A stretch of DNA of 64,000 nucleotides from Bedellia somnulentella (lineage: Eukaryota; Arthropoda; Insecta; Lepidoptera; Bedelliidae): assembly GCA_963576735.1 (NCBI GenBank), contig OY755173.1, positions 4,806,873-4,870,872 of the forward strand, in the 5' to 3' direction. Numbering within the stretch: position 1 is the stretch's first letter; each line of letters opens with the position of its first letter. Positions 34,801 through 43,564 of this stretch are shown in pieces. The notes beneath the pieces were generated by a model. It searched no databases, had not been told where the DNA came from, and was given only the letters and a program-made list of their open reading frames with translations. A program made the position numbers and the translations under genes.

Positions 34801-37800
34801 GGCGAATACCTGTGCAGTTTCTACGACGACGAAGACTGTTTGTACGTGTTCGTGTACTCGTACTCCATCATGCAGCACCTCACTGTGCGCGCGCAGAAAG
34901 ATCGGGAATGTCCTCCTAAGGTAATTTAGTTTTATATATTTTTTGGTCCATAAATTAGAGACACCTAGTTGACTTGAAAACGTGAGACTTTATAAATTTT
35001 CTTTTGTATTAAAAACTTGAGATTTAAAATCGCGATTGATTGTACGTTAAAAAAGACTGTTTTTACGTGTTCGTGTAATTGTACTCCATCATGCAACACC
35101 TCTTTGTGCGAGCGCAGAAAGATCGGGGATGTCCTCTAAGGTAAATTTGTTTGTTATTTTTCTAGCTTTATTGTACGTGTTCGTGTACTCTTACTCCATT
35201 ATGCAGCACCTCACTGTGCGAGAGCAGATAGATAGGGAATGTCCATATTAGGCAATATAGTTTTGTGTGTTTGTAGCCAGATTTTGAGGTCAATAAATTA
35301 GTTGTACCGAATTGCCTTAAAATAGGTGAGACTATTTTAAAGTACTGTATCGTGTACATCATGAGTTCCAGTTTTTAACATTGTTTTATTTTATTGCTAA
35401 TTATTTTAAGATTTCTATTACCCTTAACTTATCTTGTATAATTTTTAAAAGTACATTTTATCGTTTTACATAGTTTAGTTAGTAAGTTGCTCATTATTGC
35501 AAGCGTTGTCGCTGTATGTGATCGCTTTCAGGCGGACGAATGACGAGTAGGTTTTATAAAAAATATAATAAAAAAACACTTATTTCAAAACAAAAAGTTT
35601 TGTTCATTGTTTTTTGAAGTCGAATGGTTACTTAATATTTAGTTAAAACTACTTACACTTCGGTTAATGATTTGGATGTGATAAAAAACTATATTTCACA
35701 AATAAAACTGTTGTAGATTTTACTATTGCACCATTTTATATCCAACTCTATTGTGGAGATACCCAACACCTAAATAATATATTTAAAATAAATACAAAAC
35801 TTCAAGTTTAGTGTTATAATGTTTGTTAGTAGGATATTTAATATATTGTCACATAATACTGGACTATGTTCGTGTGAACGGAACTCTCATTAGCTAATTA
35901 CGAATAAAAGAGATAGCGCTCAGCAAATAGATAGGTTTTGTAAATAAATAAATAATAGTCACCGGACAACATACGAAGTAGAAACATTGAATAGTTCTCG
36001 TATGATATCCAGCCTCCTTTAATTAAGCTAAATTTCTTTGTTTTCTTCATATTTCGATTTTATTGAAATGAAGAATTATTAAATTGCGGTTTTAAGTTTT
36101 TAAATTTATTTCATTTTCTTAGGAAGATTTACAGACAATTTGCTGTGTAGTGTCGGCTTAGTATTCTACCCCAATACCCTATTTCTTCCGGTGGGTGTAC
36201 GTAAGAGGCAACTAACCGTATTGGGGCTTTTTGGGATTTTTGGGCGATGCGGTTGGAGACCCATCACCAACAACCTTTATCTCACAATCTTTTCCCCACG
36301 CAACTTCCAAAAGTGGCTGAGGGATTTCCAATTCCTTAGCTCTGGCTACCCCTTCTAGGGATCTATAGCCGTGAGTATATGTATATATGTATTTACAGTA
36401 TATATGTATATGTATTATGTATGTATGTATTTACAGACAAAAGTATACAATATAGAGGTAAGATAAATAGTCCAATGTTATTAACAAATATCCACAGATA
36501 GAAGACGAAGGAAGATAAATATTGCTTATAGTATAGGCTTCTTATCGGAGCCAAATTGAATGTATTTACAACTTGTATTTTAAAATTTACTATCGGCTAA
36601 CCCTATATAGATTTTACTATTATCTTAGTCCTGGATATTATTTATATGACTATTACGTATTATTAATTATATCGTCAAATTATTTTCCTAAAGGTCATAC
36701 CTTTCTAGGACTGCTAACTTGATCTGTGTAATATGTACATACAAACATGTATTGTCGGCTATAAATACGAAAAATAAGTAGTGCCTTCAGAATAAGAAAT
36801 TCCACAGCCATTTTTTGAAATTGAGTGAGGAAAATATTGTAAAGAAAATAAAGGTTGTTTTGAGATGGGTCCAAACGCATCACCCAAAAACTACTTTAAA
36901 AGCCCCCATACGCCATTAGTCGCCTCGTAGGCCACACGCGAGAAGAAATTTGGTAGTGCTGTTCTAAGCTGTACGCAGCCTAATATGTCCATATATACAT
37001 AACATACATATTCTAACGTCATTATTTCCCATTAGGGTAGACAGAGACTATCGATCGACACTTTGTACGATCGATTGTATATTTCCATATATATTTATGA
37101 TTATTAGACATGTGTGCGCAGGTGTCTTTGACATAAGTATTCAGCCATAAACCCCAACGCCCAAAAGTCACTTTAAAGCCCCAATACACTTAGTCGCCTT
37201 ACACACATACAAAAACCCACGGGAAAAAAATGGTGAGTGTTATTATAAACCAACATTACAACACATATAACAAGTCCTTGTGCCTTTCTAGGGGCTAACC
37301 TATTCTGTGTAATGAGTCCATATACATTATTTTATTATATATATGTCTCTTATATTTGTTTAGGTGTTCATCCTAGGCATAGTGCTGGGCGTGATCGCGG
37401 CCATCGTGCTGGTGGGGCTGGCGCTGCTGATGCTGTGGAAGATGGTCACCACCATCCACGACCGCCGCGAGTTCGCGCGATTTGAGAAGGAACGTCTCAT
37501 GGCTAAATGGGATACGGTAAGTCAATACTTCCTAACTGGTTTTGTGGTTTTGGTATCAGCAAAGATATACTGGCCAGTACACCCCGCTGTGTACCAACTT
37601 ATAATTTGTATTTATACTTAGCTAGAGAAACATTTAGCTACCGCGATGTAGGATTATGAGACGCTGCTAGTGTGCGAGCGGGTCCGCTATTTACAGGTCG
37701 CTACAAGTCAAATATTTCGACTGATGTCGAATTGGGGTACGGCGAGTCAATATTTCTTTTCGTGCTTCGGAAGGCACAATAACTCGTCGGGACTGGCTAC

Positions 37801-39873
37801 GTTCATGGTAGTAGTCGTAAATCTGCCGTCTCTCACTTAACCAGCGTAGTGGACTATGGCCAAATCGCCCTATATAAAGTAGGCTCGAGTGAAGAATATT
37901 TCTTTACTGGTATTGCCGTCCAGTGCTCATCCTAGGCATAGTGGTGCTGATGCTTTTGATGGGGATGTTGCTGATGATCACCACCATCCATGAACGCCGT
38001 CAGTTCGTATGCTTCAAGATAGTGGCGATGATTATATTGGATATACATTGCTATTTGTCAATGTAACTATAGGGGCTTAACTTTCTTGAATATCTATTGA
38101 TAACAATGATGGCCTTCAATCCAGCAGGGATGGTTTCGTCCATATCTGTCCTAACTGCTTCTATAATGTATTTGTGTCGCACTTATATTTATGGATATAA
38201 ACCACAAATCAGGGGTTGCCAGATATTCAAAATGAAAAAATCTTCAGCTTCTTTTGTGACTTGAGTGGGGAAAAGATTGTACAATGAAGGATGGTTGGTG
38301 ATTAATTTTCGAATGCATCGCTCAACAATCACGTAAAAAGCAGAACCGTAAGTCGCTTCTTACGACACCTGCGGTAGAAAATGGGTTGTACTATTCTAAA
38401 CCGACACAACTCAGCATGGACACTAAATATAGGTAAATTGAATATTTCTATATTGAATACTTAATTAATACTCGTTAGAAAGATATGTGGTTGCAAGTAA
38501 AGACTCACAGATCTCTATCTGTTCCAACTTCGCATCCGGTGATATGATATTTACAATACAGCTTATGCGTCATCGATGAATCAATTTCGAAAGCAGTTCA
38601 GTAGATTCTGAGATTACCACTTAACATGTAGAATCTTACGATGTGTATGTCGTAGGATGATTTGATGTTTAGGTTTTTTGCAAAAAACCTAGGGATTTTG
38701 CAAAAATCCGGATAATTAGACAACGGTTATAATATTTTCTAATCTTACTAGGTTTTTTGCAAAAAAACTAGTTGGTTTAGTAATATTGTACTTCTTAATT
38801 GCTGATTGGCTGATTTCTGATTGCTCGCCTACACTTATTCTGATTGGTTCGTCATTGTGGTATTGAGATATCATAGCTAGAGTTATAAAGGGTAAGAAAT
38901 GACTATACACTTATTTGATACTAGGAATTAAATATTTTTTTTTACTCTTTTGTTGGAGTAAAATTACAATCACGTTCGGAGATATTATACACACATCAAG
39001 TTACCCCAAACTAAGTAACACTTGTATTATGGGATACTAACTCAGCGATATATTTAATACTAGTGGATCGTCCCAGCTTCGCACGGGTAGCGTTGTTTTT
39101 TTAAATATCTGAGTTTCTTTCTTCAGTCACTGCTCAAGCATTGTGAAATTCAGCGTAATGTTTTCAATTTATTAAATTTATAGCACTCCCTTAACTGTGT
39201 AGTTTGGTGATTTTGAACGCGCTTTAATGAACGGTTCAGTATTTCCGTTTAATAGCAAATTTTGGAATAAAACGCCATGAAGTATTTATAACAATCTAAA
39301 AAATAAATCATTACGTTATATAGGATGCAACTACTGGCGCCATCTAGTATGTTATATGTAAATTAGTAAAGATTTGGTTTCGATCACGGGCGCGATGGCT
39401 TATTTTATGTATAATTTCGGTGTTTCTCTACCGATTTCTAAGATTCTTTTTTTATTGAATAGGTAATAATGTTACCTTTTTAAATTTGGGATGAGTGAGA
39501 CGTTTACAAACGTAAGAGTAAACAAATACAATCAGGATGGTCCGAACTGCTAAGCTATCAGGAATTACACGTGTTATTGTGAGTCAACCGTAAAAGATAG
39601 ACATATACTGTTGAGGATTTTTTTTAGATAATTTTATGAAGAATATTTCCGCCACACATGATTTCTATGTAAGTTTAACCATTAAGGCTGCACACGCGAC
39701 GGAAGCTTAAAAAATGGAGTAACTTCTCCCGTTTTCCCAAAATTTCCCAAAATTCCCCTTTACTTCTCTGCTGGAAAGTGTACAAAACCTGCGCAGGAGT
39801 ATGAAGAATAATTGTACCATGTTTCGTTAAAATCCGTCGAGTAGTTTTTGTTTCCATAAGGAACATACAAACC

Positions 39874-39939
<66 letters not shown>

Positions 39940-41572
39940 AATTTTTTTGATTGCATTTTTGGCACCAGTATCGATCCCTAATCACCACCTGATAGTTATT
40001 TTGAAAATATATTTCATGTACAGAATTGACCTCTCTACAGATTTATTATAAGTATAGATAATAAAATACACATATGCTCATCACATAAATGTTGCTCTCA
40101 GCGGGGATCAAACCCGCAACCTCCAGACCGAAAAGCTAGTAGGAACAATAAAGTAAGTGCGTTTTAAATTGTAGTATTGAGGTATTATAGCTAGAGTTAT
40201 AAAGGGAAACGACAATACTATTTTTATACTTAGGAACTTTTTGTAACTAAAATTTAAAATAACAATCAAATTAAATATAGGTAGGGACAATGAAGTAAGA
40301 TAAGATAAGATAAGACATTTATTACAAGAAAAACACATTACATTAGAATTTACAATGATTCACGCACTAGGCATTGCCTGTATCGCATGAATCTAGGGAA
40401 CACATTTAAAATACACAACGAATAATACAAGTCTTAATTAATTAATTAAGAGAGAAAAATAAACAAAAAACTGATTTAAATAAAAATAAAACTAACTAAA
40501 TTACAAAAGCAACTAAGTAATAGTTTGTGCATATTGCGAAGTGTTTAGTTACGAGTGTATTTGTGTGTGTGTATTGGATATGTATGTGTGACTGTGTGTA
40601 TGTGCGAGGGTGAATATTTGTGAGTGAGTAAGAGTGTGTAAGTACGTCTTAATTAACAACCAATCAGAGATGACGTGTTTATGAGGGATCTGCAATCGAC
40701 CAATCAGTGTACAGTATTCATAAAAACTGACATTTCGTTTCGGAGTCTTACTAAACCAACTACTTTTTTTGCAAAAATCCTAGTAAGATTAAAAAAATTT
40801 ATTATAACCGTTGTCTAATTATCCGGATTTTTGCAAAAAACCTAAACATCAAATCATCCTACGACATGTACACCAGCGTATTTCCTATACGCCCCGCACA
40901 ATGAATCTAAATTTAAGATATAATATAAATCTATTCAAAATTTTAATGTATGCAATATATCTCTAATATTTGTTTTACTCTAAAATACCAAAAGCATAAA
41001 ATGTTATCAGGGCTACTAATGAGGTTTACGTTATAGCCCAAAACTTATTATGCTTGTACCTTTTTCAATACCAATACTAAATAAGTAACTGCGTTAATGA
41101 TGAATCACAACTGTGACTCTCTGAAAGATCGGTAATAAATAAGATCACAGATTCTCTCATAACAAACGTCTTTGAAGGCTTTCATCTCTTTAAATAAATA
41201 AACTATAGTAGGTTTCTCAATATCATGTTATTTGTTGACGAGCTAAAGGGAAGATCTACATGTTTGCTTCTATGAAAGAAAAATAATCAAGCACCTGAAT
41301 TCAAGATTTCCATTTTCATTACCATATCCGGCCGATTCAATAGGAAAGGTCATGTCATTGTTATGGAAGTATCCAAATGACGTTTGTTTCTAACCCAATA
41401 TAGAAACGACGACATAGTATGTCAACTGTATTTACTATGTCACAATGTCCCCTTGATTGCACGAAGGCCGAATACATCCCGAGTTCAATATAACATATGA
41501 TTACAGGGCGAGAATCCGATCTACAAACAAGCAACTTCGACGTTCAAGAACCCGACCTACGCCGGCAAGTAA
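19847..41572 (+). CDS. mys: Integrin beta subunit, beta-PS/myospheroid type, complete, 16 coding exons
   Basis: Cell-surface beta chain of the integrin heterodimer, which binds extracellular matrix outside and talin/actin inside. Coding exons: 19847-20138, 21141-21314, 21923-22151, 22581-22665, 23365-23535, 24318-24425, 24611-24763, 25476-25598, 26734-26901, 27619-27855, 30684-30858, 32727-32833, 33646-33793, 34787-34920, 37364-37516, 41507-41572. All are GT-AG and in phase, giving 840 residues, a usual length. Signal peptide about 1-21; cysteine-rich PSI domain about 30-80; beta-I domain with MIDAS Asp180, Ser182, Ser184 (DLSRS) and NLDAPEGG (Glu276). Cysteine-rich EGF-like modules run through exons 10-13 and the beta-tail through exons 13-14. 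One membrane segment about 769-792; cytoplasmic tail with NPIY (822-825) and NPTY (834-837). Several exons have partial tandem copies downstream. Confidence 0.97.
21141..21314 (+). CDS. mys: Integrin exon 2: Gly/Ala-rich linker
   Basis: Encodes residues 98-155. After [13 protein letters not shown] comes a low-complexity run of Gly and Ala with GC-rich codons, then [17 protein letters not shown], the usual lead into the hybrid domain. The Gly/Ala run sits between the PSI and hybrid domains and is likely a flexible insert. Confidence 0.85.
21556..21711 (-). mobile_element. Short headless SINE copy (family 1) with target-site duplication
   Basis: 3' end on the left (CATAAACGTTCACGCC, CCCCGAAGGGG), 5' end at GCCTATCGCC on the right. 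It is flanked by AAACATTATAA (21545-21555) and AAACATTCTAA (21712-21722). No tRNA-like head. Confidence 0.8.
22728..22780 (+). mobile_element. Small RTE coding fragment
   Basis: Matches the [15 protein letters not shown] coding region of the RTE: GAGGATGATGGATGTCAGTG followed by AATTGGTGAAAGATATAT. About 50 bp, diverged. Confidence 0.55.
22895..23288. mobile_element. Foldback / MITE-like element with ~110-125 bp terminal inverted repeats
   Basis: Left end ACAGGGTGTCCAGTAAATAA, right end its near-perfect reverse complement. The arms extend through AGAGGACCCTG, GTGCCCGGAAATGCA and AAGCCAGGTTTAAGTTG. Lies between integrin exons 4 and 5. No coding capacity. Confidence 0.8.
23453..23787 (+). repeat. 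125-bp tandem triplication of integrin exon 5 tail
   Basis: The last 83 bases of exon 5 plus 42 bases of intron are repeated from 23578 and from 23703. Both extra copies stay open in the exon frame, with a few amino-acid changes, and end in splice donors (GTAAGA and GTATCA). Neither has a good acceptor. Confidence 0.9.
24656..25020 (+). repeat. Decayed tandem copy of integrin exon 7 tail
   Basis: 24833-24939 repeats exon 7 from CAGATAAGTG to its end and keeps a GTAAGT donor. A one-base deletion near GAGGGCCCAGC shifts the frame. A third copy begins at 25004 (CAGATCAGCGTG) and stops after a few bases. Spacing is about 177 and 171 bp. Confidence 0.85.
25035..25300 (+). mobile_element. RTE endonuclease-region fragment in integrin intron 7
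   Basis: Matches 8980-9260 of the RTE: CCACAACTTGGC, GTCCGGATGCGCGTAATTTG and CACTATCCGAGAGGGAGGA. Several indels; non-functional. Confidence 0.8.
25780..26435 (-). mobile_element. 5'-truncated RTE copy in integrin intron 8
   Basis: On the minus strand this carries the last part of the RTE protein (including LRWFGHIE and the [14 protein letters not shown] stretch) and the 3' tail at 25780-25800. It is flanked by CTTTAAAT at 25772-25779 and 26436-26443, a probable target-site duplication. The coding frame is broken. Confidence 0.85.
26462..26652 (-). mobile_element. Short RTE-related element, diverged
   Basis: Blocks GAAATTCCTCAGCCACTTTTG, CCTTAGTCGC and GTTACACAG place it on the minus strand. 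Much of the middle is altered. Confidence 0.65.
26996..27160 (-). mobile_element. Short headless SINE copy (family 1) with 12-bp target-site duplication
   Basis: Nearly identical to the copy at 21556-21711 and ends at the same GCCTATCGCC point. Flanked by perfect GTTCTAGATTCA at 26984-26995 and 27161-27172. Tail is a TAACA-type repeat. Confidence 0.9.
27619..27855 (+). CDS. mys: Integrin exon 10: first EGF-like module, very GC-rich
   Basis: Encodes residues 502-580, starting [18 protein letters not shown]. Nearly all third codon positions are G or C, and a Gly run sits inside the module. The last 69 bases, with the donor, are the template of the 93-bp array that follows. Confidence 0.9.
27787..29064 (+). 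repeat. 93-bp tandem array, 14 units, made from integrin exon 10 tail plus donor
   Basis: Unit starts at 27787 and recurs every 93 bases to 28996. Each unit is the last 69 bases of exon 10 (reading [13 protein letters not shown]) followed by a 24-base spacer beginning with the donor GTAACACT and ending ACAGACATTG. Units are almost identical; variants are TTCTGT, TTCTGC or CTCTGC at one site. Because 93 is a multiple of three, several frames stay open by chance. In the exon frame, each spacer brings an immediate TGA. Confidence 0.97.
29203..30590. mobile_element. Outer inverted-repeat element in integrin intron 10
   Basis: GTGGTTTTAATG..CGGACTGTCAGTACG at 29209-29250 is mirrored by the reverse complement at about 30545-30582. 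The arms are imperfect, about 40 bases. The inner element 29655-30477 is nested in it. No transposase gene seen. Confidence 0.45.
29655..30477. mobile_element. Transib-like non-autonomous DNA element, 823 bp
   Basis: Ends CACTGTGG at 29655 and CCACAGTG at 30470-30477, flanked on both sides by the five bases CACCG (29650-29654, 30478-30482). Transib transposons have CACWRTG-type ends and make 5-bp GC-rich target duplications. Beyond the first eight bases the ends are only weakly similar. The interior is AT-rich with long T-runs and has no transposase. Confidence 0.55.
31265..31473 (-). mobile_element. SINE family 1 fragment in integrin intron 11
   Basis: Contains AACGTTCACGC, GAGGTACTAATACTTCT, GCAGGCCTATCACCG and TTTCCTCACGATGTTTTCCC in the order of the family on the minus strand. 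Moderately diverged; abuts an RTE fragment. Confidence 0.75.
31474..31592 (+). mobile_element. RTE coding fragment
   Basis: Matches the RTE near 11545-11660, including AAAAAGGAATGTTGAGATGG and TTTGGGCACGTAGA. Contains indels. Confidence 0.7.
32004..32277 (-). mobile_element. Short RTE-related element with a 5' inversion and 14-bp target-site duplication
   Basis: Flanked by perfect TTTAAATAATGCAT at 31990-32003 and 32278-32291. The 3' part (32004-32175) is on the minus strand. The 5' part (32182-32277, starting CCGTGTAGTGTCGGC) is flipped to the plus strand. Confidence 0.9.
33221..33300 (+). mobile_element. 80-bp RTE 3' end with perfect 11-bp target-site duplication
   Basis: AAAGTGGCGATCGATAGTCT through the CGTGAGAA motif and TATG tail, flanked by TGATAGCTCTC at 33210-33220 and 33301-33311. 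An extreme 5' truncation. Confidence 0.95.
33312..33528 (-). mobile_element. Rearranged short RTE-related element next to the RTE 3' fragment
   Basis: The 5' part is on the minus strand (ends TACACAGC at right). At left, two 3' ends face each other as a palindrome, and the middle of the element is missing. AGCTCTC flanks it (33305-33311 and 33526-33532), reusing the duplicated target of the neighbouring insertion. Confidence 0.8.
34128..34322 (+). mobile_element. 3' end of another non-LTR retrotransposon, (ATTCT)n tail
   Basis: Carries the stem-like block AAGGTTGTCTGGAAGAGATC and GCGATAAGACCGCC. It ends in GTACAATAAGGAGTTATTCT followed by repeated TATTC/ATTCT. This is a pattern I associate with jockey/CR1-group LINE tails in insects. 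Lies in integrin intron 13. Confidence 0.6.
34787..34920 (+). CDS. mys: Integrin exon 14: beta-tail, membrane-proximal
   Basis: Encodes residues 724-768, containing [20 protein letters not shown] and ending ECPPK just outside the membrane. Acceptor TTGTTGCAG, donor GTAATT. Two partial copies of its 3' end follow. Confidence 0.93.
35055..35260 (+). repeat. Two decayed partial copies of integrin exon 14
   Basis: 35055-35142 repeats exon 14 from GACTGTTT to its end with a GTAAAT-type donor, but has an in-frame TAA (GTGTAATTG). 35165-35258 repeats it again with a lost donor (AGGCAATA). Spacing is 221 and 110 bp. Confidence 0.9.
35270..36120. other. Integrin intron 14, no recognisable feature
   Basis: AT-rich intron sequence between the exon 14 echoes and the next inserted element. 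I see no gene or clear repeat. Confidence 0.5.
36139..36429 (+). mobile_element. Short RTE-related element, full length, 11-bp target-site duplication
   Basis: GCTGTGTAGTGTCGGCTTAG to TAGCCGTGAGTATATG plus an extended TATG/TATA tail. Flanked by TTTACAGACAA at 36128-36138 and 36430-36440. A good reference copy of the family. Confidence 0.95.
36738..36982 (-). mobile_element. Short RTE-related element, diverged
   Basis: GAAATTCCACAGCCATTTTT, GAGATGGGTCCAAACGCATC and TTAGTCGCCTCGTAGG mark the minus-strand family. It ends near CTAAGCTGTACGCAGC. Confidence 0.75.
37010..37078 (-). mobile_element. RTE 3' end fragment
   Basis: TTATTTCCCATTAGGGTAGA and CAGAGACTATCGATCGACAC match the minus-strand RTE 3' UTR. 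Confidence 0.7.
37138..37268 (-). mobile_element. Partial short RTE-related element
   Basis: Contains AACGCCCAAAAGTCACTTTA, CTTAGTCGCC and CCCACGGGAA. Both ends eroded. Confidence 0.6.
37364..37516 (+). CDS. mys: Integrin exon 15: transmembrane segment and proximal tail
   Basis: Encodes residues 769-819. [20 protein letters not shown] and following residues form the membrane helix, then [20 protein letters not shown] and MAKWDT, the conserved membrane-proximal tail bound by talin and other adaptors. Confidence 0.97.
37690..37880 (+). mobile_element. SINE family 2 body fragment
   Basis: Contains the ATGGTAGTAGTCGTAAATCTG and CAGCGTAGTGGACTATGGCC blocks seen in the SINE at 11985-12305. No head visible. 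Confidence 0.5.
37927..38017 (+). repeat. Decayed copy of integrin transmembrane exon
   Basis: CATCCTAGGCATAGTG, then GCTGATG and ATCACCACCATCCATGAACG match exon 15 about 560 bp upstream. There are internal deletions and no donor. Confidence 0.8.
38190..38416 (-). mobile_element. Short RTE-related element, diverged
   Basis: GGGGTTGCCAGA, GACTTGAGTGGGGAAAAGAT and CTTCTTACGACACC blocks; minus strand, ends AACTCAGCA. Confidence 0.7.
39058..40060 (+). mobile_element. 1-kb interspersed repeat, copy 1, with (GACA)16
   Basis: TACTAGTGGATCG at the left and TTATTATAAGTATAGATA at the right, with a GACA microsatellite at 39874-39937. A second copy lies at 46344-47304 and a relative at 56616-59278. Class unresolved: no terminal inverted repeat and no coding region seen. 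Confidence 0.8.
40298..40475 (-). mobile_element. 3' tail of a non-LTR retrotransposon, (TTATC)n
   Basis: Plus strand shows AAGATAAGATAAGATAAGAC then ATTTATTACAAG. On the minus strand this is a LINE-like 3' end with a pentamer tail. Confidence 0.45.
41507..41572 (+). CDS. mys: Integrin exon 16: last coding exon with both NPxY motifs
   Basis: Acceptor GATTACAG, then [20 protein letters not shown], Lys and stop TAA. The NPIY and NPTY motifs bind PTB domains of talin and kindlin-type adaptors. It lies 4.0 kb beyond exon 15 with a repeat-rich intron between. Confidence 0.97.
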   Translation, partial: GENPIYKQATSTFKNPTYAGK

Positions 41573-42110
41573 ACTAACTCACTTTACCAACACTCGCATT
41601 GAAATTTACGACAGTATTCAACACTATATTCATGACGAATTAAAGAAATTATTATTGCCTTCGATTGTGCCTTTTAAATCTCTATGGTGAAACTCGAATA
41701 AGTAAAACTGAGTGATATTTTACTAGCAAACATTTTAGTCAATGACGTTCGGTGTGTGATGTTATTGAATCTTAACAATGAATTAATTATTTTTTATGTT
41801 TATCGTACTTAGTGTAACTGTGTGGTGTGTACTTAGACATTGGACGAGATTTCGTCGAATAAACATTCACTAATTATGTTGTAACAGTCATTATCGGTAC
41901 TGATATAGAGCAATAATATTGTATGGTAAATATTAGTGTGCTTGTCTTTATAAGTCTTATTATACTGGCGTATATTTGGCGCACAGTATATTTAGTAAAA
42001 TGAGTTTTGATACAAATCTATTTGAACCGTACACAAACAAGTACAATATCGCAGTTAGATTTGATAGAATGTTCTTCCTGAATTTTAATAAATTGTGCTT
42101 TTACTGCCAA
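41573..42110 (+). terminator. Integrin 3' UTR with candidate polyadenylation signal
   Basis: First strong AATAAA after the stop that is followed by a T-rich stretch is at 42087-42092. Others occur near 41850 and 42719, so the true end is uncertain. Confidence 0.35.
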
Positions 42111-43340
42111 AAAGATTTTTTATTTGTAAAATGTTTAGTAAACTAAGTGCCTTAAAAATAATATAAATCGTGCCATTACTAATATATTATAAATACAAAA
42201 TAATATTATTAAATTAATTTATTTAAGATATCTAATGTTTTTTTACGACTTTTTCATTTGTAGTTGTTTTCACATATTTTGACATCCTATAACAAACGTG
42301 CATTTAAAAAACGTGGTATGATTGTATACTCGTAATGTATGATAACATGTTTCTTACTGTTAATCCTATAAACAAAAATATATAATTTAACATATATTTT
42401 ACCTGACCATAGACAAGAAATGCTAGTAAATCAAGGTACATTTGCGTATCACAATAACGTAATCTGTGTTATGTTAATCAGTTTTAATGAGGTCACAAAC
42501 CATTATGAAATGTATTTATTCTATGCTATGAGGCTCTACAATAAACCGGAATTCCTTCATTGTATCGCTATCTATAGTATCGGTATGTTTATACTTCAAA
42601 AACATTGGAGGTAGTGCATTTCACGATTTGTGTTATATCTGAAACATATTTTTATTTGTACATATTAATTAAGTTTAGAAAGTGCTTTTTTAGGAAAATG
42701 TGGTCTGTATTTGTAGCTAATAAATTAAAATTAACACAATGTTTTTTGTTTTATTTCATTCATTTAATCATAAGTACAGTTAAAAATAGAAACCGATAGG
42801 TGCAGCTAGAATTATGCTCATGACCAGAATTTGAGGCATGTCAGGATCGTACAAATAGCTATCGATAGTCTTAGGTGTCTAACCCTATGGGAACTAATAA
42901 CGTGACTATATGTTTGTATGTATCAACATTTAATGATGCATATCGAGATGTGTGTCCCTGATAAACTAACTACAGTTAACTGAAATGTAGTTCTGTAGTT
43001 GTGATAAATATATTAAGAGATACATTTTATTCGCAAATACACTTAAATATAAAAGTGTCTTTGGAATGTGTCATCATATTTTTACTATTGCTGATGTACA
43101 AACTGAGTTGGCGTAGTAGTTTTGTCATAAAATGAATGAAAGTACACTCGTACATACCAAGAGAGGGCGTGAGGACCCTTATGAGAAATAAACTATTTAA
43201 GATCATTGGCTTCTTTGATTGAAATCAATCACGGCCTGGCCTTGCAGCCATGATGTGGCAATCATATATTTGTCCTACATAAAGCCTTACATGGATACCC
43301 TAGTAAAATCATCTTAATTATAATGAAACAAATTGCCTAC
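42111..43340. other. Intergenic, AT-rich, one RTE remnant
   Basis: No gene seen. 42832-42924 (plus) resembles the RTE 3' end: CAGGATCGTACAAA, CTATCGATAGTCT and GGGAACTAATAACGTGAC. Confidence 0.5.
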
Positions 43341-43342
43341 AG

Positions 43343-43445
43343 AGCGGGAACATCGTGAGGAAGCCGACGCTAACACAATGACTGAGTTATACGTATTCAT
43401 GTGACAGTTTGTTAGTACAAAGCCAGGATTGGCCTGTCCTCTTTC
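43343..43445 (+). mobile_element. Diverged SINE family 1 fragment
   Basis: GCGGGAACATCGTGAGGAAG, ATGACTGAGTTATAC and TTCATGTGACAG match the family body in order. Confidence 0.5.
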
Positions 43446-43564
43446 ACATTAATACTCAGAAAAGAATAAATTTAAATATATGGAATAGGAAAGCCTAAAT
43501 AAGTAGACACGGATGTGGCCAAAGCGATGCCTGGGACGCAAAAAAACTGTACTAGAACATACCA

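Larger units (their letters stand above)
38643..40871. mobile_element. Element bounded by ~130-bp inverted repeats in the last integrin intron
   Basis: GTCGTAGGATGATTTGATGT at the left (38649) is mirrored at the right (about 40845-40866). The arms continue through TTGCAAAAAACCTA, ATCCGGATAATTAGACAACG and a CTTACTAGG block. It contains the 1-kb repeat 39058-40060 and a LINE tail near 40298. Confidence 0.7.

Noticed and set aside
36140..36358. 72-codon frame, and similar frames over other short elements (e.g. 60326-60541, 54331-54576, 63349-63651)
   Set aside because: All lie within copies of the non-coding short RTE-related family.
39675..39965. 96-codon frame with a Val-Cys-Leu-Ser repeat
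   Set aside because: Translation of the GACA microsatellite in a mobile repeat.
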